From: Phaeobacter gallaeciensis
GTDB taxonomy: Bacteria > Pseudomonadota > Alphaproteobacteria > Rhodobacterales > Rhodobacteraceae
Direction of reading: 5' to 3'
Assembly: GCF_001678945.1 (NCBI RefSeq)
Contig: NZ_CP015124.1
Coordinates: forward strand, 2,208,001-2,272,000
DNA length: 64,000 bases
How positions within the stretch are numbered: position 1 is the first letter of the stretch; each line of letters begins with the position of its first letter. Position numbers and translations under genes: made by a program. The notes beneath the pieces are model-generated. The model had not been told where the DNA came from, did no database searches, and was given only the letters and a program-made list of their open reading frames with translations. Positions 9,239 to 17,576 of this stretch are shown piece after piece.

Positions 9239-9241
9239 CCC

Positions 9242-10180
9242 CTACCCCCTGCGCATCTGGCGCGGGGTACTGCCGAACTCCTGCCGGAAGGCACGTGTCA
9301 TGGCGCTGGGATCCTCATAGCCGCAACGCAGGGAAATCTCGGCCACGCTGAGCGTGGTTTCCAGCACCAGTTTGCGCGCCTGTATCAGCCGCAGCCTGCG
9401 ATAGACCGCTTGCGGCGGCGCGCCCAGTTCCGCCTTCATCCGCGCCTCCAGATCCTTTTGACTGCGGCCCACCCGGCGGGCGACCTCTCCGATGGGCAGC
9501 GGCATCTCCAGATTGGCCTGCATCAAGTCGATGGCCCGCACCAGCGACCGGCTGCGGGCCAGTGGGATGACCTGACCGCCAGTGGCCTCCGGGCTCATGA
9601 ACAGGGCCGCAAGCTCCAGCCGCAGCGCTTGGCCGTGGCGTTCCGCGATCAGATCCAGCATCAGCTCGAAGGCAGCCAGCGCGCCGGAACAGGTGACCCG
9701 ATCCCCGTCCCGCACATAACGCAGCCGCTGCGCATCGACCGAGGGGAAGGCCTCGGTGAAACCCTGCAACTCTTCCCAGTGGATGGTAGCCCGGTGCCCG
9801 TCCAATAGCCCCGCAGAGGCCAGCAGCCAGGCCCCGGCATCAAACCCCGCCATCACCGCGTAGCGCCGCGCCGCAGCCCGCAGCCCGCGCAACGCCTTAT
9901 CGGTGGCCAATGGCCGGTAATGATAGCTGGGCATGGCGATCAGCATGTCGCCGCCGTATTCAGCGAGCCGCCCGTGCGCGTTGACCTCCATCCCCGCCGA
10001 AGACACCGCCGTGCCGCCCTCCAGCGTAAGAAAGCGCCAATCGTAGATCTGCCGCCCGGCCAGCGTATTGGCCGCGCGCATGGGCTCGACTGTATTGGCC
10101 AAACAGTGACCCGAGAAATCATCAAACAGCAGCACATCCACCTGCTGCGGTGCGGCGCGATCTTTCACCCAACTTTGCAT
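9242..10180 (-). CDS. GlxA-family transcriptional regulator (DJ-1/PfpI-like plus AraC-type DNA-binding domain)
   Basis: The 312-residue protein has an N-terminal glutamine-amidotransferase-like domain (roughly 12-190) fused to a C-terminal AraC/XylS helix-turn-helix domain (roughly 205-310, with GYEDPSAMTRAFRQEFG). The nucleophile position of true amidotransferases reads AGFDAGAW, without cysteine, as expected for a ligand sensor. The Pseudomonas carnitine regulator CdhR has this architecture. The gene is divergent from an acyl-CoA dehydrogenase and close to a CaiD-like gene, so it may control the carnitine-type cluster (inference). I prefer the ATG at 10180, with GGAG before it, over an ATG at 10192. 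Confidence 0.85.
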   Translation of the reverse strand: MQSWVKDRAAPQQVDVLLFDDFSGHCLANTVEPMRAANTLAGRQIYDWRFLTLEGGTAVSSAGMEVNAHGRLAEYGGDMLIAMPSYHYRPLATDKALRGLRAAARRYAVMAGFDAGAWLLASAGLLDGHRATIHWEELQGFTEAFPSVDAQRLRYVRDGDRVTCSGALAAFELMLDLIAERHGQALRLELAALFMSPEATGGQVIPLARSRSLVRAIDLMQANLEMPLPIGEVARRVGRSQKDLEARMKAELGAPPQAVYRRLRLIQARKLVLETTLSVAEISLRCGYEDPSAMTRAFRQEFGSTPRQMRRG

Positions 10181-10258
10181 GATTTTCTCCATTTACGCAT
10201 GAAACCTACCTATATCCCGCGTAGTCTCCCGGACAAGCGAACAAGAAGGATTCCGCAG

Positions 10259-11422
10259 ATGCAGTTTGGGATGACCGAAGAACAGTCGATGATCGTCGAC
10301 ACCACCCGCGCCTTTGTCGAAAAAGAGCTGTACCCGCATGAGCTTGAGGTGGAGCGCAGCGGTCATCTGCCGATGGAGCTGATCAAGGAGCTGCAGGCCA
10401 AGGCGATGGAAGCGGGTCTTTATGCCGCCAACATGCCCGAAGAGGTGGGCGGCGCCGGGCTCGATACGCTCAGCTGGCTGATGTACGAAAAGGAACTGGG
10501 TCGCGCCAACTACGCGCTGCACTGGACCTGCGTTGCGCGCCCGTCGAACATCCTGCTGGCCGGTACGGATGAGCAGAAGGAAAAGTACCTCTACCCCTGC
10601 ATGAAGGGCGAAAAATGGGATTGTCTGGCGATGACAGAGCCGGGCGCCGGGTCCGATCTGCGCGGCATGACCGCCACGGCGCGGGCGGATGGGGATGATT
10701 ACATCCTCAACGGCACCAAGCATTTCATCAGCCACGCCGATATTGCCGATTTCGCCATCGTCTTCATGGCCACGGGTGAAGAGGATACCCCGCGCGGGCC
10801 GAAAAAGAAGATCACCGCCTTTTTCGTCGACAAGGGCACGCCGGGCTTCAGCGTGCGCGACGGCTACCGCAATGTCAGCCACCGCGGCTATACCAACGCG
10901 GTGCTGGAATTCGACGATTGCCGCCTGCCGAAATCCGCCATTCTGGGTGAGGTGGACAAGGGGTTCGAGGTTGCAAACACTTGGCTAGGCGCAACGCGAC
11001 TGCAGGTTGCGGCCACCTGTCTGGGCCGCGCTGAACGCGCCTTGCAGCATGCGGTGGAATACTCCGCCGAGCGCAAGCAATTCGGCCAGCAGATCGGGAA
11101 ATTTCAGGGCGTGTCCTTCAAACTGGCGGATATGGCAACCGAGCTGAAGGCAGCAAACCTTCTGACCTGGGAAGCAGGCTGGAAATTCGATCAGGGCAGC
11201 GTCACCGAAAGCGACATGTCCATGGCGAAACTGAAGGCGACTGAAATGCTGGCCATGGTCGCGGATGAGGCGATCCAGATTCACGGCGGCATGGGCCTGA
11301 TGGACGAACTGCCGCTTGAGCGTATCTGGCGCGATGCCCGGGTTGAACGGATCTGGGAAGGCACCAGCGAAATCCAGCGCCACATCATCAGCCGGGAGTT
11401 GCTGCGTCCTCTGGGCGGGTAA
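10259..11422 (+). CDS. Acyl-CoA dehydrogenase family protein (possible crotonobetainyl-CoA reductase-like)
   Basis: The 387-residue flavoprotein has the complete acyl-CoA dehydrogenase layout: N-terminal helical domain, beta domain with AMTEPGAGSD (124-133), and C-terminal helical domain. The likely catalytic base is Glu367 in IWEGTSEIQ. It would oxidise or reduce an acyl-CoA at the alpha-beta bond using FAD. Its neighbours (an acyl-CoA synthetase and a CaiD homologue) suggest a role on carnitine-derived CoA esters, like CaiA, but overall it also resembles general short-chain dehydrogenases. The start at 10259 follows AAGGA; the divergent regulator starts 78 bases away, so the promoter region is shared. 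Confidence 0.85.
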   Translation: MQFGMTEEQSMIVDTTRAFVEKELYPHELEVERSGHLPMELIKELQAKAMEAGLYAANMPEEVGGAGLDTLSWLMYEKELGRANYALHWTCVARPSNILLAGTDEQKEKYLYPCMKGEKWDCLAMTEPGAGSDLRGMTATARADGDDYILNGTKHFISHADIADFAIVFMATGEEDTPRGPKKKITAFFVDKGTPGFSVRDGYRNVSHRGYTNAVLEFDDCRLPKSAILGEVDKGFEVANTWLGATRLQVAATCLGRAERALQHAVEYSAERKQFGQQIGKFQGVSFKLADMATELKAANLLTWEAGWKFDQGSVTESDMSMAKLKATEMLAMVADEAIQIHGGMGLMDELPLERIWRDARVERIWEGTSEIQRHIISRELLRPLGG

Positions 11423-11775
11423 CCCCCGGTGGTGAAGACCATATTTCACTGCTACCGGCCGTTTTTCACTCATTGGATGAGCACCGAATTTGGGTCAGAT
11501 TTCGCGACCTGTTTACGGTACGCCTCTGTCGCAGACCTGATACCGTCGGGTTCCTGTGCAACCAAAGTGCAGCGATCTCCCGGGAAAAAAGGCAGTTCAA
11601 AAACGACAACCCCCCGGACCCAAAAGGAACCGGGGGGCGTTCTGAAATCGCGGTCTAAAGCATCCCTACTCAATCCGCACAACCATAAAGGGATCATTTC
11701 GTTAATGAAACGTTATCAGCGCGGCTATAATTCCGCCCTTGGCCCAAAATTTTTCAGTTTGCATGGGGTTTCAGC
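11423..11775. other. 353-bp gap with terminator and a possible new promoter
   Basis: No convincing gene is seen. A strong hairpin lies at 11610-11637. Further on, TATAAT at 11726-11731 in an AT-rich stretch could be a -10 element for the acyl-CoA synthetase-caiD pair, but no good -35 is visible at the expected distance. The gap implies that the dehydrogenase and the two following genes are separate transcription units. Confidence 0.4.
11610..11637 (+). terminator. Strong hairpin downstream of the acyl-CoA dehydrogenase gene
   Basis: CCCCCCGG and CCGGGGGG form an 8-bp perfect stem around a 12-base loop, about 190 bases past the stop. The U-rich tail is weak (CGTTCT), so termination efficiency is uncertain. 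Confidence 0.55.
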
Positions 11776-13815
11776 ATGACTCCGCGCCTGTCACGACTGT
11801 TGCGGCCCGAAACAATCGCCGTCATTGGCGGCGGCGACTGGTGTCGGCTGGTGGTTGAGCAATGCCGGTCGATGGGATTCGCTGGCCAGATCTGGCCAGT
11901 TCACCCCAAGGCCGAAGAGATCGCAGGTCTGCCCGCCTATGCATCGGTTGCGGATCTGCCCGCTGCACCGGATGCCAGTTTCATCGGGGTGAACCGCTTT
12001 GCCACTGTGGATATCGTCGCCGACCTTGCCGCCCGGAATGCCGGCGGAGCGGTCTGTTTCGCCTCCGGTTTCCTCGAGGCCCAGGCCGAGGATGCCGAAG
12101 GCGCTGACCTGCAGGCCAAGCTGCTGGAGGCCGCGGCCGAGATGCCGATTCTCGGACCGAACTGCTATGGCTTCATCAACTATCTGGACGGCGCGCTTTT
12201 GTGGCCGGATCAGCATGGCGGGCAACCCACCGACAGCGGTGTGGCCATCGTCACTCAAAGTTCCAACATCGCCATTAACCTCACCATGCAGCAACGCGGT
12301 CTGCCCCTTGCCTATGTGGTGACAGCGGGCAATCAGGCGCAATCCGGCATCGCCGACATTGGCGCCGCCCTGCTGGAAGACGACCGGGTGACGGCCCTTG
12401 GTCTGCATATCGAAGGCTTTGGCGATCTGCGGGCCTTCGAGGCCCTCGCCCAGCGTGCCCGGGAGCTGGGCAAACCCATTGTTGCCCTCAAGGTTGGAAA
12501 ATCAGCCGAGGCACAGGCAGCGACCGTTTCCCATACCGCATCGGTCGCCGGGGGAGATGCCGGGGCGGCAGCGCTGCTCGCCCGCCTTGGCATTGCGCGG
12601 CTCGATGATCTCTCTTCTTTCCTTGAGACGCTGAAACTGCTGCACGTCACCGGGCCTCTCGCCTCAAACCGGATCGCCTCGATCAGCTGTTCTGGCGGCG
12701 AGGCCAGTCTGGCGGCGGATACGGCCCATGACCTTGATGTGGTCTTTCCGCCGCTGAACGAGCGCCAGACGACCAACCTGCGCGCGGCGCTGGGACCGAT
12801 GGTGGCACTGGCCAACCCGCTGGATTACCACACCTATATCTGGCGCGACGTCGATGCGATGACCCGCGCCTTTTCCGCGATGATGGACCCATCGCTGGCG
12901 ATGACCCTGCTGATCGTCGATTTCCCGCGCCCCGATCGCTGCTCGGCCGCGGACTGGGACTGCGCGATTGAGGCCGCGATTGGCGCCCGCCAGCAGACTG
13001 GCGCCAATGTCGGGATGGTAGCCTCACTGTCCGAACTCTTGCCCGAAGAAGTCGCGGCGCAGCTGATGGCGGCAGGCGTGGTGCCCTTCTGCGGATTGCG
13101 CGAAGCGATCATCGCCTGCGAAGCCGCCGCAGGATCCCCCCTGCCCGCTGCCGAGCCGCTGTTGCTGCCCACGCCGACGGTGGATCCCGATCTGATCCCC
13201 GAGGCCGAAGCCAAGCGGCGCCTTGCGGATTACGGACTGCGTATCCCGAAATCCCATCGCGCAAAAACACCGGGCGCAGCGCGCGCCAGCGCAGCCGACA
13301 TTGGCTACCCGGTAGCGCTGAAAGGTGAAGGCGTTGCCCACAAGACCGAGGCGGGCGCCGTGGTTCTGAACCTGATGTCCGGCGGCGCCGTAAGCGCGGC
13401 CGCAGAGCAGATGCCTGCCTCCTCCTTCCTGGTCGAAGAGATGATCACGGATGCGGTGGCCGAACTGCTGATCGGCGTAGTGAAGGATCCAGCACATGGC
13501 TTTGTCCTGACCCTGGCCGCCGGTGGAACCCTGACCGAATTGATGCAGGACAGCGTCTCACTTCTGCTGCCCGCCAGCGACGCGGCCATCGAGGCTGCGC
13601 TCAGCTCCCTGCGTATCGCCCGGGTGCTCGACGGCTATCGGGGCAGACCCGCCGCAGACCACGCGGCCATCCTGCGCGCCGTTCGCGCGGTCGGCTCTTA
13701 TGTGCTGGACCACGCCGAAGGACTGGAAGAGATTGAGATCAACCCGCTGATTTGTACCGCCGATGATGCCATCGCGGCGGATGCGCTTATGCGCAGAAAG
13801 GACTGGATGAGATGA
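11776..13815 (+). CDS. ADP-forming acyl-CoA synthetase (acetate--CoA ligase family), fused subunits
   Basis: The 679-residue protein combines the parts of NDP-forming acyl-CoA synthetases: CoA-binding Rossmann domain (about 1-135), succinyl-CoA-ligase-like domains with the phospho-histidine His253 in TVSHTASVAGGD, and a C-terminal ATP-grasp domain (about 475-679, with VALKGEGVAHKTEAGAV). It makes an acyl-CoA from the acid, CoA and ATP with release of ADP and phosphate. Its last codons overlap the caiD start by 4 bp, so it probably activates the substrate of CaiD, perhaps carnitine, gamma-butyrobetaine or crotonobetaine. That would replace the AMP-forming ligase CaiC of enteric bacteria. The substrate is inferred from context only. 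Confidence 0.85.
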   Translation: MTPRLSRLLRPETIAVIGGGDWCRLVVEQCRSMGFAGQIWPVHPKAEEIAGLPAYASVADLPAAPDASFIGVNRFATVDIVADLAARNAGGAVCFASGFLEAQAEDAEGADLQAKLLEAAAEMPILGPNCYGFINYLDGALLWPDQHGGQPTDSGVAIVTQSSNIAINLTMQQRGLPLAYVVTAGNQAQSGIADIGAALLEDDRVTALGLHIEGFGDLRAFEALAQRARELGKPIVALKVGKSAEAQAATVSHTASVAGGDAGAAALLARLGIARLDDLSSFLETLKLLHVTGPLASNRIASISCSGGEASLAADTAHDLDVVFPPLNERQTTNLRAALGPMVALANPLDYHTYIWRDVDAMTRAFSAMMDPSLAMTLLIVDFPRPDRCSAADWDCAIEAAIGARQQTGANVGMVASLSELLPEEVAAQLMAAGVVPFCGLREAIIACEAAAGSPLPAAEPLLLPTPTVDPDLIPEAEAKRRLADYGLRIPKSHRAKTPGAARASAADIGYPVALKGEGVAHKTEAGAVVLNLMSGGAVSAAAEQMPASSFLVEEMITDAVAELLIGVVKDPAHGFVLTLAAGGTLTELMQDSVSLLLPASDAAIEAALSSLRIARVLDGYRGRPAADHAAILRAVRAVGSYVLDHAEGLEEIEINPLICTADDAIAADALMRRKDWMR

Positions 13816-14612
13816 CCGACACAGATACCGCACAGAGCCCCGTCAAAACCCGCCGCGAAGGCGCCATCCTTGAGGTGACACTGGACCGACCAAAGGCCAA
13901 CGCCATCGACCTGAAGACCAGCGTTGTCATGGGCGAGGTGTTCCGCGAATTCCGCGATGATCCCGAATTGCGCGTCGCCATCGTGACAGGTGGCGGTGAC
14001 AAGTTCTTCTGCCCCGGCTGGGACCTGAAGGCTGCCGCGGATGGTGATGCCGTCGATGGCAATTACGGCGTTGGCGGCTTCGGCGGCCTGCAGGAAATGC
14101 GCGAGATGAACAAACCGGTGATCGCAGCGGTGAACGGCATCGCCTGTGGCGGTGGGTTGGAACTGGCGCTGTCAGCCGACATGATCCTTGCTGCCGATCA
14201 CGCCACCTTTGCCCTGCCGGAAATCCGTTCGGGCACGGTGGCCGATGCGGCCTCGATCAAACTGCCCAAACGCATCCCCTATCACATCGCCATGGAGCTT
14301 TTGCTCACCGGACGCTGGTTCGACGCAGAAGAGGCGAACCGTTGGGGTCTGGTGAATGAAATCGTCGCCGCCGATCAGCTGATGGACCGCGCCTGGGAGC
14401 TGGCCCGGCTGCTCGCCTCGGGGCCGCCGCTGGTCTATGCGGCGATCAAGGAAATCGTGCGCGATGCCGAAGATTCCAAGTTCCAGGACGCGATGAACCG
14501 GATCACCCAGCGGCAATTGCGCTCGGTCGATGTGCTCTATGACAGCGAAGATCAGATGGAAGGTGCCCGCGCCTTTGCCGAGAAACGCGATCCGGTCTGG
14601 AAGGGCCGCTAG
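13812..14612 (+). CDS. caiD: Carnitinyl-CoA dehydratase (crotonase family)
   Basis: The 266-residue protein belongs to the crotonase superfamily and is strikingly close to E. coli CaiD as I recall it: RPKANAIDLKTS near the N-terminus, GWDLKAAADG, and an ending FAEKRDPVWKGR. The two acidic residues essential in CaiD are present at Glu117 (GGGLELAL) and Glu137 (ALPEIRSG). CaiD interconverts L-carnitinyl-CoA and crotonobetainyl-CoA. The gene overlaps the acyl-CoA synthetase gene by 4 bp. Because other crotonases can look similar, the exact substrate should be regarded as probable, not proven. Confidence 0.8.
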   Translation: MTDTDTAQSPVKTRREGAILEVTLDRPKANAIDLKTSVVMGEVFREFRDDPELRVAIVTGGGDKFFCPGWDLKAAADGDAVDGNYGVGGFGGLQEMREMNKPVIAAVNGIACGGGLELALSADMILAADHATFALPEIRSGTVADAASIKLPKRIPYHIAMELLLTGRWFDAEEANRWGLVNEIVAADQLMDRAWELARLLASGPPLVYAAIKEIVRDAEDSKFQDAMNRITQRQLRSVDVLYDSEDQMEGARAFAEKRDPVWKGR

Positions 14613-14724
14613 AGCTTTTCGGGCTGAGCCTGAAACAATGGATCAACTGAGGCATGTCACCTAATCGCCCGCCATGCGGCGGGCGGACGCATGCCTGCCG
14701 CTGGCGCGACAGGCGTGAAAAGCT
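14611..14724. repeat. Nested inverted repeats between convergent caiD and queG
   Basis: The whole gap is framed by AGCTTTTC (14613-14620) and GAAAAGCT (14717-14724). Inside are AGGCATG/CATGCCT (14650-14656 and 14690-14696) enclosing a perfect 8-bp GC hairpin, CGCCCGCC-ATGC-GGCGGGCG (14666-14685), plus a hairpin TTTCGGGC-TGA-GCCTGAAA (14617-14635). It may act as a two-way terminator or be a repetitive extragenic element. Confidence 0.5.
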
Positions 14725-15777
14725 TCAACTCCCTTTGATGCGCTGCACCGCCCAGCGCGCGGCATCGGCGACCACGGGATCCGGATCCTCGGTCAGCCGC
14801 GCCGCCACCGGGCCAAGGGCGGGATCGCCCGAATTGCCGATGGCATATAGAACATTGCGCACAAACCGATCCCGCCCGATCCGCTTGATCGGCGAGCCCG
14901 AGAACATCGCCCGGAACGCCGTATCGTCCAGCGCCGCCAAATCGGCCAGACGCGGCGCGCTGAGCCCTTCGCGGGCGGCATAACGCATGTCGCTGGCTGC
15001 AACCGCAAATTTGTTCCACGGGCAGGCGGCGAGACAATCGTCACAGCCATAGATCCGGTTGCCCATCTTGCCGCGCAGCTCTTCGTCAATCGGGCCTTTG
15101 TACTCGATTGTCAGATAGGAAATGCAGCGCCGTGCATCCAGTTGATAGGGCGCGGGAAAGGCATCTGTCGGACAGGCCGCAAGGCAGGACCGGCAGGAGC
15201 CGCAATGATCTCGCTCTGGCGCATCGACCGGCAGCTCCAGCGTGGTGAAAACAGAGCCTATGAAGGCCCAGTTGCCCCAGTCCCGGCTCACCAGGTTGGT
15301 ATGTTTGCCCTGCCAACCCAGCCCGGCCGCCTGCCCCAGCGGCTTCTCCGGCACCGGCGCAGTATCGACAAAAACCTTTACCTCGGCAGGATCGCCCGCC
15401 TTCTCCGCCTCGGCAATCAGCCAGCGAGCCAGACGTTTCAGACGTTTCTTGACCAGATCATGATAATCCTTGCCGCGCGCATAGACCGAGACCGCACCCC
15501 GGTCAGGCTGGCCCACAACCGCCATCGGGTCTTCGTCGGGGGTATAGCTTTCGGCGAGCATGATCACTGATCTTGCCTCGGGCCACAGCTGCGCCGGATC
15601 ACCGCGCCAATGGCTGCGCTCCGCCATCCAGCCCATCTGCCCGTGATACCCTGCCTCCAAAAAGGCCTGCAGCCGCGCGGGCACCTCGGGCACATCCCCC
15701 GGGCGGCAGACCCGGCAGGCGACGAACCCTTCGTCCAGCGCCTGGCGGATCAGCTTTTCCTTCAGGGCAGCGCTCAT
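14725..15777 (-). CDS. queG: Epoxyqueuosine reductase QueG
   Basis: The 350-residue iron-sulfur and cobalamin-dependent enzyme carries out the last step of queuosine synthesis, reducing epoxyqueuosine to queuosine at tRNA position 34. Two [4Fe-4S] clusters are indicated by [12 protein letters not shown] and [11 protein letters not shown]. The C-terminal region (about 280-350) has HEAT-like helices with [14 protein letters not shown] and [11 protein letters not shown]. Length is normal. It lies 21 bases downstream of the glutathione S-transferase gene on the same strand, so the two are probably cotranscribed. Confidence 0.95.
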   Translation of the reverse strand: MSAALKEKLIRQALDEGFVACRVCRPGDVPEVPARLQAFLEAGYHGQMGWMAERSHWRGDPAQLWPEARSVIMLAESYTPDEDPMAVVGQPDRGAVSVYARGKDYHDLVKKRLKRLARWLIAEAEKAGDPAEVKVFVDTAPVPEKPLGQAAGLGWQGKHTNLVSRDWGNWAFIGSVFTTLELPVDAPERDHCGSCRSCLAACPTDAFPAPYQLDARRCISYLTIEYKGPIDEELRGKMGNRIYGCDDCLAACPWNKFAVAASDMRYAAREGLSAPRLADLAALDDTAFRAMFSGSPIKRIGRDRFVRNVLYAIGNSGDPALGPVAARLTEDPDPVVADAARWAVQRIKGS

Positions 15778-15798
15778 GCCAACACCGGCAGGCGCAGA

Positions 15799-16464
15799 TC
15801 AAAAATCGAGGTCAGCATAATGCGGCGGCGGCCGGAAGCCGGGGATCTGATCAGCCAGGATCGACCGGAATGCCGGGCGCGACTTGATCTTGGCATACCA
15901 ATCCTTCACGGCGGCAGAGCGGTTCCAATCCACATCGGAGATATAATCGAGCGATGACAGATGCGCGGCGGCAGCAAAATCCGCCAGCGTCATACTATCC
16001 CCCGCCAGCCAGCGCCGGTGGTCCAGCAGCCAGGCCATGTAATCCAGGTGATACTTGATCGCCCGGGCGCCAGCCTTGACGTTGCGGCTGTCGGGATAGC
16101 CTTCGCCGGTGACCTTCTTGTTGACCCGCTCATACAGCAGTTTCGAGGTCACCTCGTGGTGGAACTTGTCATCGAACCAGCTGACCAGACGGCGCACCTC
16201 ATAACGGCCATCGGGATCAGAGGGCATCAGCGACGGTTCGGGGCGGCTTTCCTCCAAGTATTCGCAGATCGCCGCGCTTTCCGACATCATCTTGCCATCA
16301 AGACGTACCACCGGAACCTTGGCCGCCGGGTTGCGCCGCAGGAAATCGGGATCTTTCTCCCAATAGCGTTCTTCGACCAGTTCGACCTCGATCTTCTTTT
16401 CCGCCAGCGACAAGCGGACCTTGCGACAAAACGGTGAGAGCGGGACATGATACAGGCGTGCCAT
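15799..16464 (-). CDS. Glutathione S-transferase family protein
   Basis: The 221-residue protein has an N-terminal thioredoxin-like domain with LSPFCRKVR near residue 10, KVPVVRLDGKMMSESAAI for glutathione binding, and a C-terminal all-helical domain (about 90-210, with WLAGDSMTLADFAAAAHL). It probably conjugates or reduces substrates with glutathione in the cytoplasm; the substrate is unknown. The start at 16464 is chosen for agreement with family N-termini, although the nearest GGAG is 13 bases away. It lies between mtgA and queG, all on the minus strand. Confidence 0.88.
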   Translation of the reverse strand: MARLYHVPLSPFCRKVRLSLAEKKIEVELVEERYWEKDPDFLRRNPAAKVPVVRLDGKMMSESAAICEYLEESRPEPSLMPSDPDGRYEVRRLVSWFDDKFHHEVTSKLLYERVNKKVTGEGYPDSRNVKAGARAIKYHLDYMAWLLDHRRWLAGDSMTLADFAAAAHLSSLDYISDVDWNRSAAVKDWYAKIKSRPAFRSILADQIPGFRPPPHYADLDF

Positions 16465-16528
16465 TGGCGGGTGGAGTCTCCTGAAGCGTGCGGGATAGAA
16501 CCAGCAATGCCCGCTTGCGGCAAAAGTT

Positions 16529-17263
16529 TCAATCCTCGAAACAGGCTGATCGTCCATCTGCGCGGATGGTGGCCGCCCCATCCCGGATCTGCGCCGCCCG
16601 TTGACGGACGAATTTTGACGGCCGCGACGCCGATCTGCCCTTGGGATCCGGCAGCACCGCCGCGATCAGCGCCGCCTGACGCGCGGACAAAGCATCAGGG
16701 CCGACGCCGAAATACTGCCGCGCCGCCGCCTCGACGCCAAAGACGCCTTCGTCCATCTCCGCGACGTTCAGATAGACCTCCAGGATGCGCCGTTTGCTCC
16801 AGATCGCCTCGACCAGCGGAGTCATCAGTGTTTCCAGCGCCTTGCGGATCCAGCTGCGCCCCTGCCAGAGGAATACGTTCTTCACCACCTGCTGGGAAAT
16901 AGTCGACCCGCCACGCTGACCGCCCTCGGCAAGGGCCGCGCGGATCGCGGTGACATCAATCCCCCAATGCTGGCAATACCGCGCATCTTCCGCCGCCACC
17001 ACGGAGCGCGCCATGACCGGCGCGATATGGTCAAACGGGACCCATTCCCGATCCACCTCACCCAGCCTGCGCTGTTCGCTCCAGATCGTATGGGTGATCG
17101 GCGGGTTCACCACCGAATAGAGCGCCACCAACGCCACAGCCAGCAGGGCAGCCGCAAAAAAGGCTCTAAGAACCCATTTGCGCACCCACCTCAAGGGCCA
17201 GGTCATCCGGCGCAGCAGAGACGCACTGCGCGGGCCCGGCTTTTTCTTCGCTGCCTTCGCCAT
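16529..17263 (-). CDS. mtgA: Monofunctional biosynthetic peptidoglycan transglycosylase
   Basis: This 244-residue inner-membrane enzyme polymerises lipid II into glycan strands. A basic cytoplasmic tail is followed by one membrane helix (about residues 28-52). The GT51 domain then shows the catalytic-glutamate motif VAAEDARYCQHWGID, GGSTISQQVVKN, and RRILEVYLNVAEM. No transpeptidase domain follows, so it is the single-function type. The ATG at 17263 is preferred because GAGGGGG lies just upstream. It starts a minus-strand group with the GST and queG genes, probably without functional linkage. Confidence 0.95.
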   Translation of the reverse strand: MAKAAKKKPGPRSASLLRRMTWPLRWVRKWVLRAFFAAALLAVALVALYSVVNPPITHTIWSEQRRLGEVDREWVPFDHIAPVMARSVVAAEDARYCQHWGIDVTAIRAALAEGGQRGGSTISQQVVKNVFLWQGRSWIRKALETLMTPLVEAIWSKRRILEVYLNVAEMDEGVFGVEAAARQYFGVGPDALSARQAALIAAVLPDPKGRSASRPSKFVRQRAAQIRDGAATIRADGRSACFED

Positions 17264-17576
17264 ACCCCCTCTATACGGCAGAGCCACCCGTGGCTGCCAC
17301 CGTGAAATCCGCCTGCTGCTCCGGACCCCTCATCGCATGCCCAAAACGGGCACGGGACAAAGGGACGGCTCAGGCAGAATTGCGGAGGCTCCGCGCCGCA
17401 GGCGGGGAAACCGCCATTGTGCTTGAACCGGTCCTGTCCCGGGACAGGCAGGGGTCAGGCGATGTAGGCGCCAGGGCTTGCTGCTCGGGTGACCCGGAGA
17501 AACACTCCCCCAAAAAGAAAAAGCCCCGCAGGCGGGTCGCCTGCGGGACAATTTGATAGCACTGTTTTCGTTCGGC
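17264..17576. other. 313-bp gap between mtgA and gltB
   Basis: No gene is seen. It holds the gltB terminator (17514-17549) and a perfect 16-bp palindrome CCTGTCCCGGGACAGG (17433-17448). The mtgA promoter should lie here, but I cannot place it confidently. Confidence 0.5.
17514..17549 (-). terminator. Intrinsic terminator of gltD-gltB
   Basis: On the minus strand CCCGCAGGCG-ACCC-GCCTGCGGGG forms a near-perfect hairpin followed by CTTTTTCTTTTT. It begins about 30 bases past the gltB stop. Confidence 0.85.
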
